Positions 27,105-35,438 are shown, numbered from the stretch's first letter. The stretch: DNA of 64,000 nucleotides from Terriglobales bacterium (GCA_025462725.1 JAOAPE010000003.1:124001-188000), one strand, 5' to 3'. Notes: generated from the sequence alone by a model not told the origin. Numbers and translations: made by a program.

Positions 27105-27142
27105 AAGTGCTGATTTTGCCGGACAAGAAGTGCTGATTTTGC
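27105..27142. repeat. direct repeat pair next to iterons
   Basis: AAGTGCTGATTTTGC occurs at 27105-27119 and 27128-27142, 23 bp apart. The AT-rich character suits an unwinding element, but this is inference. Confidence 0.55.
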
Positions 27143-27495
27143 ATGGCCGTTGTGCGAGTTTTGTTTTGCCTGCGTGCGCATATTGCCGAATCCGAGACTG
27201 TTCTTAGATGTAAAGCACCTTAGAGTAGTAGCAGTAGATTACAACTGTGGACGCTGTGGATTAAATCGGATGCGCACCGCTGCGCGGTCCGCGACGGGCT
27301 TCGCCCTTTATCAAAAAGCAAAACCAGTCGCACAAGTGGAATGTGCAATCCAGTTGCCAAACGTGTGGTCAAAACCGTAAGCATCGGCATAGAACTCAGG
27401 AAACAAAAACAAGGGCAACAGCAACACCAAAAACAGAGTGGATCTAAAACTACGATCCGCAACGAAACAAATCAGGGTTAAGGAACCACACTGAG

Positions 27496-27795
27496 CTACG
27501 CCGGCGACTTTGAATCTTGCTCTGGGACCGCGATCCCGGCCGTGATGTGATAGTGGCACGCGCCAGGCTGCAGGATCGACGGCAGGATTGTTAGCGGGTC
27601 GATACTGACAAGCTTCCACGTCGGAGCGCATATTCTGCAGATCTTGCCACAGAACGGGCAACCGAGAAGGATTCCAGGCTGTCCGGATTCATCGGCATTG
27701 TAAACATAATATTCGCCAGGCTTCTGCGGATAATCCCGCACCTGTTTCATCGGCGTCGGTTTATGCAGTGTCATTTGTCCGATCACAGCCATCAC
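27496..27795 (-). CDS. DUF6527-like zinc-binding protein
   Basis: 99 aa. The pattern LGCPFCGKICRICAP, a Trp-containing strand, ILPSIL and ACHYHITAG resembles the small DUF6527 family (CxxC, PSI, CxxH). Role unknown. Last gene of the minus-strand operon; its start overlaps the preceding stop. Confidence 0.6.
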   Translation of the reverse strand: MMAVIGQMTLHKPTPMKQVRDYPQKPGEYYVYNADESGQPGILLGCPFCGKICRICAPTWKLVSIDPLTILPSILQPGACHYHITAGIAVPEQDSKSPA

Positions 27796-27974
27796 AGATC
27801 ATTACTCCGTTCAAAAGCGCGATGCTTTACGTCCAACCACCACCAGTGCAATCGAGTCAGCCAGTTCGCAGCATCCCGCTGCTGGCGCTCCAACTTCGCC
27901 AGGCGTGCCGACTGGTACGGTTTGCGGCGACGCATTAAATTACGTCGATGACGATTCTTAGACCAGTAACTCAC
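27792..27974 (-). CDS. 60-aa basic protein
   Basis: Arg-rich and helical (KNRHRRNLMRRRKPYQSARL). ATGA overlaps on both sides place it in the same operon as its neighbours. Confidence 0.6.
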   Translation of the reverse strand: MSYWSKNRHRRNLMRRRKPYQSARLAKLERQQRDAANWLTRLHWWWLDVKHRAFERSNDL

Positions 27975-29470
27975 GCCGGCTTATTACCAGGACTAAGATC
28001 TGTTTTCTCTGCTGTCACCAGCGTTGGTCCAGGCACTTCATCCGGACCGTCCCCATCCGGCTCGCCTTCGGGATCCTTCATGCGCGCAATGAATTCTTCC
28101 ATGTACTCATTGAATCCAGGCTCGGGGACAATCGGTGCCAGGATCAGATCATTCGTTGCGAACTGCAGCACGCCGGCGAGATCCGCAAAGAATGGCTGCA
28201 GGGGTTGTACCAGCTCGGGATAACTGCGAATCACAGTCAACGCTGCTAAATCGCCATCATCGCCGGCATCGAAGCAGCGGACGATCATCTGTTTAATGCG
28301 ATCAATATTCGCAAGCACTTCCTCTTGTGTCGGCTGGACCTGCGCCGGCTGTGCAGCGATCGACTGGACAGCAACACCGTTAGGCTGTTGCTGCTGGACA
28401 ATGTGCGCAGCAGGAATTGTTTGCGGTTGACGCTGGACATTCGCCGGCAGCACAGCGCGCGCGGGTTGTGGCACTCCCCCGCGGAGCATGGCGATCTGCA
28501 CTTGCTGCTGAATGATGTCTTTCACGCCCTGGATGATTACCGGCAGGTGATCAACCAGTTTCAGCCCGGCATTGGATAATGTTTCTTTCCACACGTCGCG
28601 CGTGCCACCACCACCCTCGCCAGTGAGTCCGCGTTTCACCAGGTCCATCAGGTTTTCCCCGCCGAACAGATCTTTCAGGATTCCCAATTCGCCAGCGGGA
28701 TTGCTTCTCTCTTCGCGATCATCCTTGCCGTCCATCTTGCGGATCTGCGCAAGTAATTCGAGGGCTTCTTTCAAACTGTTTTTTTCTGGCGGAGGCGTTG
28801 CCATCCGTTCCAGCATCGCAGTCATAAGTTTGTCCATGATGGGATTGCCCGTCATAGATCCGGACTCTTTCATAATCCCTTGCTTCATAATTTCAATGCC
28901 GGCCGTGCTGCCCTGCTTTACTAGGTCCAGCGCGTTGCGCATGGCAGCTTCTGCACCACCGCTGTCTTTTGATTGGAGCGCGCCCAGGACTTCGCGCAGA
29001 ACGGATGCGAGTTCAGTTTGTGGCGCCGGCGCAGCTGCAGGCACAGTGCCCGCGGGCAGTATCTCTGGACTGTTTAATTTCTGCCCTGCTTTGAATTTAG
29101 GTTCACCTTCAATGTCGAAGAAGTATTCCTGTAGCAGCTTCCCTTCCGTTTTGTTTTTGAAGATGATTTTGTAACCGCCACCGCCGTGCTGCTCTTTGAC
29201 GTCAGACTCATCGAACTTGCGCGAGTAGAGATCGATGTAATTGTGGCGCGTGGAATTTGTCACCAACGGCCGGACGCGATACAGATAGCAGAGATGGTGA
29301 TCCCAATCAGCCTCAGTCAGCGCAGCGATGCGGTCAAAGAACTGGACAGCTGGCGGAGTTGCCGGCGCCGGATCAGTTCCGTCGTTTGGCTTGCGTGACT
29401 CTTGCGATTCCGCGTCGGCTGGATCTGCGGTAGAAAGATTGCGACGGCTGCGGCTCACTCTTGGTGGCAT
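27971..29470 (-). CDS. 499-aa element protein, possible scaffold or assembly factor
   Basis: The start ATG 29470 is preceded by GGAG at 8 bases. A compact N-terminal domain (about 45-130) contains FDESDVKEQHGGGGYKIIFK, a glycine-turn strand I have seen leading other mobile-element proteins. The middle is helical and charged (150-300) and is followed by a Gln/Pro/Ala-rich linker with QQQQ (340-390) and a C-terminal helical part. No catalytic motif. The size and composition suit a scaffolding or coat-associated role, unproven. Confidence 0.65.
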   Translation of the reverse strand: MPPRVSRSRRNLSTADPADAESQESRKPNDGTDPAPATPPAVQFFDRIAALTEADWDHHLCYLYRVRPLVTNSTRHNYIDLYSRKFDESDVKEQHGGGGYKIIFKNKTEGKLLQEYFFDIEGEPKFKAGQKLNSPEILPAGTVPAAAPAPQTELASVLREVLGALQSKDSGGAEAAMRNALDLVKQGSTAGIEIMKQGIMKESGSMTGNPIMDKLMTAMLERMATPPPEKNSLKEALELLAQIRKMDGKDDREERSNPAGELGILKDLFGGENLMDLVKRGLTGEGGGGTRDVWKETLSNAGLKLVDHLPVIIQGVKDIIQQQVQIAMLRGGVPQPARAVLPANVQRQPQTIPAAHIVQQQQPNGVAVQSIAAQPAQVQPTQEEVLANIDRIKQMIVRCFDAGDDGDLAALTVIRSYPELVQPLQPFFADLAGVLQFATNDLILAPIVPEPGFNEYMEEFIARMKDPEGEPDGDGPDEVPGPTLVTAEKTDLSPGNKPA

Positions 29471-29882
29471 TGGTTTGTTCTCCGGTTATTTTTATTGGTT
29501 GGATCTGCTGCGGAAGCAGCGGGAAATCTTCAACATCGAAACTCATTAACTTTCCGTCAGTGAAATTGCCGATCACTGCGCAACGGACGCAAGGCGCGTC
29601 AATGTGCTGCAGGTGAGTGACAATGCGGGCGACGGCGCGCCCGATCATATCTGCGCGCACTTCATCGCTTTCTTTGCAGATCGGCATTGCTCCAGGCGGA
29701 TCCGCAAGATTGTTAGCGTTGTTGCTGAAAGTAGCTTGACGGGTGATCGTTGTGGTGAGCTGTCCGGCACCGTGGACACCACTGGTGGGCTTCCAGACCA
29801 GATCTACACGCACACGGCCGTAAAATCTCGCTTGCGCAGCAGTGAGCAGCGCTTTGGTCAGCGTTTCGCGCGAAATCTGCAA
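29373..29882 (-). CDS. uncharacterised 169-aa protein heading the minus operon
   Basis: Starts at a TTG. Beta-rich middle with CVRCAVIGNFTDGKL and a basic Arg/Ser tail. The last 98 bp overlap the start of the 499-aa gene in another frame. It could be a small tail-completion-like or accessory protein; I do not recognise the family. Confidence 0.55.
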   Translation of the reverse strand: MQISRETLTKALLTAAQARFYGRVRVDLVWKPTSGVHGAGQLTTTITRQATFSNNANNLADPPGAMPICKESDEVRADMIGRAVARIVTHLQHIDAPCVRCAVIGNFTDGKLMSFDVEDFPLLPQQIQPIKITGEQTNATKSEPQPSQSFYRRSSRRGIARVTQAKRRN

Positions 29883-30213
29883 TTAAAACGGCGTTACTGG
29901 CGTGGTTACACGCAGGTATTACGCAGTATTGCACTGGTAACTGTCTGCGGAACTACCGTAGTGTAGCTTATGTACGCTAGACCAGCGCGCCGATGGGTAA
30001 TAGTTAGTAAACAGTTATTTTCTGTTTTGAGTTGCGCGCTGTGGGATGTGTGCCAAGATAAAAGCTAGAACGAGAGCGGGTCAGGTTGGCGCTTCGAGGG
30101 TCGTGCCGGCCGGATCCGCACTCCAAAAACTCTGCCCCGATGCCGACAGTCCGTTTTCTATGGGGATAGAGTTTCGGTTTTGTCTGCATCGGGACAAGGT
30201 TTAAGCGAGCCTG
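29883..30213. other. divergent promoter region between minus operon and late operon
   Basis: About 330 bp, richer in A+T around 29990-30070. It must drive the minus operon leftwards and the structural operon rightwards. I could not fix -35/-10 pairs. A short minus-strand frame here has no support. Confidence 0.5.
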
Positions 30214-31032
30214 ATGGCGGATTCACTAAAAGTTTTACAGTTTCCGAATGCTGCACAGCGCGCTGCCGGCGCTACTTCGCAGTCCTCTGCGCAGCCGATG
30301 CGTGCTGTTAGTTATCCGTTGCAGGATGGGGATGCCGGGGTTGCCCGCACCGTCCGCTATATGCGCGCATTTGTTGAAGGCAACGAAGGATCGCGCAACG
30401 CCCAGGTGATCCAGCTGGCAACGCAGATCACTGCGAATGTCGCCAATCGCGACGCTGCCGGCGAACGCAACGCGATTTACAACTGGGTAAAACAAAACAT
30501 CAAATTTCGCAACGAAGCAGACGAGCGGCTGCAATCTCCCCTGGTGACTCTGCGCCTGCGCGCCGGCGACTGCGACGATCACGCATCTCTGATCGCAGCG
30601 CTGTTGCGGGTGCTCGGGCATAGAGTCGCATTCAGGACTCTGGCGATCGGCGGGCCTGATTTCTCTCACGTCGAATGTATTGCGTTCGATAAGCGCAGCG
30701 GACAATGGGTCCCGTTGGACACTACCGTTGCGCAAGCTGTCCCCGGATGGCAGGCGCCGAATCCGCAGCGCGTGCGTGACTGGCAAGCAATGGGCGATGC
30801 AACAGACATCGTGAATTCGATTGTGCAGGGATCCGCGCCACTGATCCAGGCTGTGGGCAGCAGGATCGCGCACGGACAAACACCAGGCGTCGGCTTCGAT
30901 GTCACAGGCAATTTCAACAGCAATGGAGTTGGCATCGGCACAACAGGGATCTCAACTGGCGCGCTCGCAATGGTTGGCCTGGGCGTCGCAGTGTTTGCTT
31001 TTGCAGTCGGACGTGGTGGTGGGCGCAGATGA
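30214..31032 (+). CDS. transglutaminase-fold (papain-like) protein with C-terminal TM
   Basis: 272 aa. The transglutaminase-like core has Cys120 in RAGDCDDHASLIAALLRVLG, His152 in PDFSHVECIAF and Asp169 in WVPLDTT, a complete Cys-His-Asp triad. A membrane helix (ALAMVGLGVAVFAFAV) and basic GRGGGRR end the protein. It opens the structural operon. Family members act as proteases, amidases or cross-linkers; here a maturation protease or virion cross-linker is an attractive inference. Confidence 0.8.
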   Translation: MADSLKVLQFPNAAQRAAGATSQSSAQPMRAVSYPLQDGDAGVARTVRYMRAFVEGNEGSRNAQVIQLATQITANVANRDAAGERNAIYNWVKQNIKFRNEADERLQSPLVTLRLRAGDCDDHASLIAALLRVLGHRVAFRTLAIGGPDFSHVECIAFDKRSGQWVPLDTTVAQAVPGWQAPNPQRVRDWQAMGDATDIVNSIVQGSAPLIQAVGSRIAHGQTPGVGFDVTGNFNSNGVGIGTTGISTGALAMVGLGVAVFAFAVGRGGGRR

Positions 31033-31433
31033 GAGTAGCCATCACAGCGCGCGGACCTAACTATCGCATCGCGCCAGCTCGCCGGCGTCGCGGACTTGGT
31101 TGCGTAGGTTGCGCAGGCTGCAAAGGAATGTGCAGCCTGCGTGCAGGCATGAGCGGCTGGACTGACATCCTTAGCGCGGGGTTGACCAGTGCCGGCAACA
31201 TCATAACTTCGATCAACAGTGGCGGATCATCGCAGCAAAGCGCAGCGTCGATTCAGGCAGCGATTCTAAAAGCGCAAGCGGATCAGCGAGCTGCGGACCA
31301 AGCAGCTGTAGCAGCTGCAGCAGCTGCCACTCCCGCGAGCGCGACAAGCATTTTCTCTGGCGTCACGCCGGCAATGTGGGCGATCTGCGCAGCAAGTGGA
31401 ATGGCATTGATTGTTGCCGTGGTGAAAAATTGA
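31029..31433 (+). CDS. small structural-type membrane protein 1
   Basis: 134 aa. Basic leader with RRRRGLGCVGCAGCKGMC (four Cys), an Ala/Gln-rich helical middle and a C-terminal membrane helix from GVTPAMWAICAAS. Same plan as the next five genes. Starts in an ATGA overlap. Confidence 0.65.
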   Translation: MRVAITARGPNYRIAPARRRRGLGCVGCAGCKGMCSLRAGMSGWTDILSAGLTSAGNIITSINSGGSSQQSAASIQAAILKAQADQRAADQAAVAAAAAATPASATSIFSGVTPAMWAICAASGMALIVAVVKN

Positions 31434-31960
31434 GCTACATCACTTTAGCCCGCAAGCGCAGTGCAGTTCCCGTCCGGCGTCGCACGCTCGCAGATTCGTG
31501 CGTTATCGATCCACGCACTGGCGGACGCGTTTGCACCGGCGATCAGAATCTTGGACCGGCGCCGTCACCACTTCCCTTACAGATTATTATTTCGTCCGCG
31601 CTGAATCAGCCGGCCGGATCTCCGGCGCAGTCAAGCCTGGACTATTACCTGCAGACCACGTCGGCAGCGGAACAAGCGAGGCAGAACGCGATTCTTAATA
31701 TGGCGCGCCCCGGACGTCCAAGCCGTGATTATTCGAACACGCCTGCTGCGATCATTGCGAACGCAGCTGCAGCGCAGGCAGCAGCCACCACTGCAGCAGC
31801 ACCGGCAACGTCCGCAGTGTCAGCGATCACATCATTGCTTCCCGCGGGGATCGCGGACCAGCTGACGGCGAGCACATGGATCAGTGGAGTTCCCAACTGG
31901 GGAGTGCTGATCGGGGCCGGCGCAGTGTTCTATATGTTTTCCAAAAAGAGGCGCCGTTAA
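31430..31960 (+). CDS. small structural-type membrane protein 2
   Basis: 176 aa from a TTG start overlapping the preceding stop (GGTG upstream). Basic leader (ARKRSAVPVRRRTLADS), an Ala/Thr-rich linker and a C-terminal GVPNW membrane helix followed by KKRRR. Confidence 0.6.
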   Translation: MSYITLARKRSAVPVRRRTLADSCVIDPRTGGRVCTGDQNLGPAPSPLPLQIIISSALNQPAGSPAQSSLDYYLQTTSAAEQARQNAILNMARPGRPSRDYSNTPAAIIANAAAAQAAATTAAAPATSAVSAITSLLPAGIADQLTASTWISGVPNWGVLIGAGAVFYMFSKKRRR

Positions 31961-32400
31961 TGTACATGCCGGCCACAAAGCGCAGACAGGTATCGATCAC
32001 GCGCAGTGGCGCGCGTCGTGCAGGAGTACGAGGGTTAGGAAGTGCACGCCCGTCCCGCATAGAGCCAGAGTGCGAGCACGCAGCACCGCCCGAGGGATAT
32101 CGCTGGTCAGCACCGACAGCCGATGCGCCATGCGGCAAGTTAGAGCAGATTGCGTCCACGCCGGTTGCACTTCCGCCCGCGATAGCGCCTGTACCTGGTC
32201 CACCACCGGCGCCGAATGTTCTGTACGCATACGATCCGATCATTCTCGATCGCAGCCGTGATGCAGCAACGCCAAATTCGAATTACGTCGCAACGCCGGC
32301 TGCGACTGCAACAACAGCTGCGCCGGCGAGCACTGGGATCCCAACGTGGGGATGGATAGTCGCAGGACTTGTAGGTTGGGCGTGGTGGACCAGCAAATGA
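31960..32400 (+). CDS. small structural-type membrane protein 3
   Basis: 146 aa. MY start, basic leader ending in VRGLGSARPS, a Pro/Ala-rich linker and a C-terminal membrane helix introduced by GIPTWGWIVAGLVGWAWW. The start overlaps the preceding stop by one base. Confidence 0.7.
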   Translation: MYMPATKRRQVSITRSGARRAGVRGLGSARPSRIEPECEHAAPPEGYRWSAPTADAPCGKLEQIASTPVALPPAIAPVPGPPPAPNVLYAYDPIILDRSRDAATPNSNYVATPAATATTAAPASTGIPTWGWIVAGLVGWAWWTSK

Positions 32401-32401
32401 A

Positions 32402-32914
32402 ATGTATCTCCGCAAACAAAAACGGCGCCGGCTTGGGAACGCTGCTAGTCCTTACGAGGAAGGGATGCGGATCTATGGCGAGCTCTTTGGCGTCAGCCCT
32501 AATCCGAGCGGGGACGGCGGAGGAGGCGGAGGTTTTAATAGTGGATTCTATGACTCCGTCATTGGCCCGAATGGTGCAGCAACTCGATATACAAACCAGT
32601 TCGGCTACGGAGAATTCCCGAACCTCAAAGTGGACGGCATCACAACTGCGAATCCGGCGAACACAGCTGCAAAGGATTCTGATCTGTCGAAGTACGGCTA
32701 TACGCCGGCGAGTCAGCAATTTCCTACTGGCGGTTTCCTGGTGGATCCAGCAACGATCGCAGCGAGCTGGACCGGAGTTGGCACCGGCATAAATGCCACG
32801 GCGAACGCGAATGCAACTGCGAGGCCGGCAGCAGCAGCAACCGCGGGAATCCCGCAGTGGATGTGGTGGGCTCTGGGAGCATCAGTTTTAGCAGTAGTGA
32901 TCAGTGGAGACTAG
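32402..32914 (+). CDS. small structural-type membrane protein 4
   Basis: 170 aa. MYLRKQKRRRLGNAASP leader, a run of Gly (about residues 38-43), an aromatic middle and a C-terminal GIPQWMWWALGASVLAVV helix. Confidence 0.7.
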   Translation: MYLRKQKRRRLGNAASPYEEGMRIYGELFGVSPNPSGDGGGGGGFNSGFYDSVIGPNGAATRYTNQFGYGEFPNLKVDGITTANPANTAAKDSDLSKYGYTPASQQFPTGGFLVDPATIAASWTGVGTGINATANANATARPAAAATAGIPQWMWWALGASVLAVVISGD

Positions 32915-32916
32915 CG

Positions 32917-33456
32917 ATGTACCTGGTAAAAAAATCACGGCGCAGTAAAACTTTAAGCGGATACGTCCGCGCATCGACAGCGCCCCGCCAGAATACATTT
33001 CTCCGCGGATACGTGCCGAGCTCGAGCGCGCCACGCCAGAATACTTTCCTGCGCGGGATCGGAGACACCGTAGTAACAGCCGATGGCGTCACACGCGAAG
33101 TGATCAACGTCAACCAGGACGACATCGGATTGCAACCAGGCGGATATTCGTCTGGCAACGTTGCAGCGCAGATCTTCGCAGCGATAAACAATATCGCGCC
33201 GAACATCATTCCGATCTTAGCGCCCAATCGCAGCAACAATGCCGTGCTGACTACAGCGATCACGCCGGCGCCGGTCACTGTTGCCGGACCTAACATCCTG
33301 GACCAGTTCGCATCTTGGCTGAAAACTCCGCTAGTGATCGGCGCGACTACCAAGAATGGCGTTACCACAGGCGGCACCAGTATCAACAAGGGCGTGCTAC
33401 TGGGCGGAAGCGGACTGCTTCTAGTGCTGGCGACAGTCAAAGGACGGAAGAAATAA
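32917..33456 (+). CDS. small structural-type membrane protein 5 with QNT repeats
   Basis: 179 aa. MYLVKKSRRSK leader, then two copies of APRQNTFLRG (about residues 22-31 and 38-47), the second ending in IGDTV. The middle has hydrophobic segments and the C-terminus a membrane helix with KGRKK. Confidence 0.7.
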   Translation: MYLVKKSRRSKTLSGYVRASTAPRQNTFLRGYVPSSSAPRQNTFLRGIGDTVVTADGVTREVINVNQDDIGLQPGGYSSGNVAAQIFAAINNIAPNIIPILAPNRSNNAVLTTAITPAPVTVAGPNILDQFASWLKTPLVIGATTKNGVTTGGTSINKGVLLGGSGLLLVLATVKGRKK

Positions 33457-33836
33457 TGTACGTGCAATCACAAACCGTCCCACACCAAAACACATCGCTG
33501 ACGCCAGTGCGATCGTCTATGTCCGGTTATGTAACTGCAGCGCCGGCGCAGAATACATCGCTGACGCCGGTCCGAAGCTTCGCCGGACTCGGGGACACGG
33601 CGTCAACATTTGGGATCAATGCGCCTGCAACAAACAACCTGCTGCTGCTCGCAGGGTTGCTGATCGGCGGAGCAGCACTTTTGTATTTCGCGGGACCGGA
33701 ATCAGCGAGCGCGCCGATCAAGCGTCGCCGGCGACGTCCGAAGCCAACAGGCGGATCCGTGCCAGTGTTGGTCACAGCGTTGCTGGTTGCTGGCGGAATC
33801 TATGCGGGACAGCAGCTAGGAAAGAATCTGGCGTAA
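33456..33836 (+). CDS. small structural-type membrane protein 6 with QNT repeats
   Basis: 126 aa. Two QNTSLTPVRS copies (about 11-20 and 32-41), the second followed by FAGLGDTAS, then two membrane helices separated by a basic RRRRRPK loop. Clearly related in plan to the previous gene. Confidence 0.7.
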   Translation: MYVQSQTVPHQNTSLTPVRSSMSGYVTAAPAQNTSLTPVRSFAGLGDTASTFGINAPATNNLLLLAGLLIGGAALLYFAGPESASAPIKRRRRRPKPTGGSVPVLVTALLVAGGIYAGQQLGKNLA

Positions 33837-34054
33837 TGAACCCATTATCACAACCCGCAGGCGCATCGCAGGCCGTAAACCTGCAGAACACTATTGTGAT
33901 CGGGATAGCTACGGCCGTTGGCATAGCCCTTTATCAGAACGTTGTGGTTGATGGAAGTCGCAACGAAGAAAAAGGAAACTCTATGCTATTAGGCTTGGCG
34001 ATCGCTGCAACGTCAGCGTTCGCAAGTAGTTTTGTGAGGACGGGACAGCAATGA
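33836..34054 (+). CDS. 72-aa membrane protein
   Basis: One or two hydrophobic helices (TIVIGIATAVGIALYQNVVV and LLGLAIAATSAFAS). Starts in a one-base overlap and ends in ATGA. Confidence 0.6.
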   Translation: MNPLSQPAGASQAVNLQNTIVIGIATAVGIALYQNVVVDGSRNEEKGNSMLLGLAIAATSAFASSFVRTGQQ

Positions 34055-34845
34055 AAAAGATCCTACAATTCGCAATCGTGATGCTGATCATAGGGACGTG
34101 CGCAGCGCAGTTATCTGTGCGCATGGCTAATAAGCCAGATCAGAAAAAGGGCTACGCCGACAGCCCCGAGAAATTCACGGAAGGAACGCTGATTATCACC
34201 CCTGCGCCGGCGACGCGGAACATCGTCATCGTCCTGGATAACGGTTGTGTGGCGAATAATTTTCTTACCCATAGATTACTGCCCTCTGCAGTGCTCAATA
34301 CACTTCCAGCCGGAGATCGTTACGGTAACGGAATTAGGAGTGCCCATTTGCTCCGCTGGACCTTTGACGCCGAAGTAAGCCATACCAGCACTCGTGAGCG
34401 TGGATCCGGTAGTGGGAGACTCCCGATCGTCACGAAGCACCAGAATCTGCTTAGTTTCGGACTCCGGAATAACACACTCGGAAGTAGCAGCAGTGACCGA
34501 TCGCTGCGCGCAGGGCAAAAAAGTGAAACCAGCGCTGCCTGCAGGAACCATCCCGTTGTAGATCGCGTGGCTGACGGGAAGCGTACTCGCGACTTGAATG
34601 CGCACTCTGTCGCCGTGAGTAAAAGTGAAGGGCATCCGAACGTCGCCCGCGCTAAGGACGTAAGTCGTTGGGGGATCGGTTTGCCAACCCATGACCGGAG
34701 CACGGGCGCAGCCCAGCCCTACCAGGGCAGCGATAAAGAGCGCAGCGATTCCCTGCGCATAGTAGTTACGGCCAATCATTTGAATCCGGAAAGTCTCTGC
34801 TTCCCTGGATTCTTTGTCAAGCGGGGGGACTATGTACGCAGTTAG
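34051..34845 (+). CDS. exported protein whose 3' half runs antisense to a lipoprotein gene
   Basis: The frame is 264 codons. The first about 75 residues look genuine: Sec signal peptide MKKILQFAIVMLIIGTCAAQ, then a charged segment. The rest is Ser/Arg-rich and lies opposite the minus-strand gene 34276-34779. It also overlaps the next plus-strand start. The protein is probably a short one truncated or extended when that gene arrived. Confidence 0.4.
   Translation: MKKILQFAIVMLIIGTCAAQLSVRMANKPDQKKGYADSPEKFTEGTLIITPAPATRNIVIVLDNGCVANNFLTHRLLPSAVLNTLPAGDRYGNGIRSAHLLRWTFDAEVSHTSTRERGSGSGRLPIVTKHQNLLSFGLRNNTLGSSSSDRSLRAGQKSETSAACRNHPVVDRVADGKRTRDLNAHSVAVSKSEGHPNVARAKDVSRWGIGLPTHDRSTGAAQPYQGSDKERSDSLRIVVTANHLNPESLCFPGFFVKRGDYVRS
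34276..34779 (-). CDS. lipoprotein encoded against the late operon
   Basis: 167 aa. Lipobox LVGLGC at residues 19-24 after a membrane-type N-terminus, followed by beta-rich sequence. It is the only minus-strand gene inside the structural operon, which suits a separately expressed moron (for example a superinfection-exclusion lipoprotein). No homolog recognised. Confidence 0.65.
   Translation of the reverse strand: MIGRNYYAQGIAALFIAALVGLGCARAPVMGWQTDPPTTYVLSAGDVRMPFTFTHGDRVRIQVASTLPVSHAIYNGMVPAGSAGFTFLPCAQRSVTAATSECVIPESETKQILVLRDDRESPTTGSTLTSAGMAYFGVKGPAEQMGTPNSVTVTISGWKCIEHCRGQ
34780..34820 (-). promoter_or_regulatory. candidate promoter of the antisense lipoprotein
   Basis: A perfect TTGACA (-35) is read on the minus strand at 34820-34815. 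A -10 at normal spacing is weak, so the call is tentative. Confidence 0.3.
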
Positions 34846-35236
34846 AGGTCAGCCCCGAATGGTCCGCCGACGTCGTGCAATGGGTGACACCCTCACCTTT
34901 GACGACATCATGATGGCTGCGGGCATGAATCCAGTTACAGCGGTCCCCGCATTGATATGGGAGAAAGTAAAAGAAATTCCAGAGGCTGTGAGCAACACTG
35001 CGCAGCGTGCGATCACTGGCAACATGACGCAAGCAGATGTCAATGATGCGTATGCGGAATGTCGCGCTAACAATGTGCGCGCGAAAGGAACGCCCGCGGA
35101 TCTGCAGAAATGTTTCGACGATGTAAACAAGTCCGTCAACATGAGCGGAGGCATCGGCGACGCTCCGGGCGCGCTGACAACTTGGGTAGTCCTGGGATCG
35201 TTTGCAGTAGCTGGTTTTATGATCGCGACACAGTAG
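34832..35236 (+). CDS. small structural-type membrane protein 7
   Basis: 134 aa from ATG 34832, preceded by GGGGGG. MYAVRGQPRMVRRRRAMGDT leader, a helical middle with two Cys and a C-terminal membrane helix (ALTTWVVLGSFAVAGFMIA). Same leader plan as genes 31960-33456. Confidence 0.7.
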   Translation: MYAVRGQPRMVRRRRAMGDTLTFDDIMMAAGMNPVTAVPALIWEKVKEIPEAVSNTAQRAITGNMTQADVNDAYAECRANNVRAKGTPADLQKCFDDVNKSVNMSGGIGDAPGALTTWVVLGSFAVAGFMIATQ

Positions 35237-35246
35237 GGGAGCTGGA

Positions 35247-35438
35247 TTGGCTTACATTCAATTAGGTGATGCAGCAACCAGCAGCAAGAACATCGTCGGC
35301 TATAAAGTGACGTGGATTGAGCGGGGACAGCAACGCATGAGAGTGTTCAAGATCGAGCGACGGGCAACTACCTTTAAGGCAAACCGTCCATTCGGCAGCA
35401 ACGCTGTCACTGTCCCGATCGTTAAGGCGAGCAAATGA
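35247..35438 (+). CDS. 63-aa basic protein
   Basis: TTG start after AGGGGAGC. Beta-rich and basic (IERGQQRMRVFKIERRATTF). Ends in an ATGA overlap. Confidence 0.6.
   Translation: MAYIQLGDAATSSKNIVGYKVTWIERGQQRMRVFKIERRATTFKANRPFGSNAVTVPIVKASK

Larger units (their letters stand above)
26897..27495. other. non-coding region, candidate replication origin
   Basis: About 600 bp without a credible gene. It holds the iterons (27012-27074), a pair of 15-bp direct repeats (27105-27142), a near-palindrome around 26956-26975 and two DnaA-box-like sites: TGTGGATTA at 27255-27263 and a weaker TGTGGAGAT at 27085-27093. The downstream part to 27495 is the 3' side of a minus-strand operon. Confidence 0.6.

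Noticed and set aside
27012-27142. CRISPR array
   Set aside because: Repeats are contiguous 21-bp units without unique spacers, and no cas gene is present.
26999-27181. 60-codon minus-strand frame through the iterons
   Set aside because: Its repetitive translation only mirrors the 21-bp repeats.
30004-30189. 61-codon minus-strand frame in the divergent promoter region
   Set aside because: No ribosome site and no element-like codon pattern; the region is better explained as regulatory.
31430-31960. PEP-CTERM/exosortase-type sorting signal at the C-terminus
   Set aside because: Motif plus helix plus KKRRR looks similar, but the protein has no N-terminal signal peptide and no sortase-like gene is in the window.
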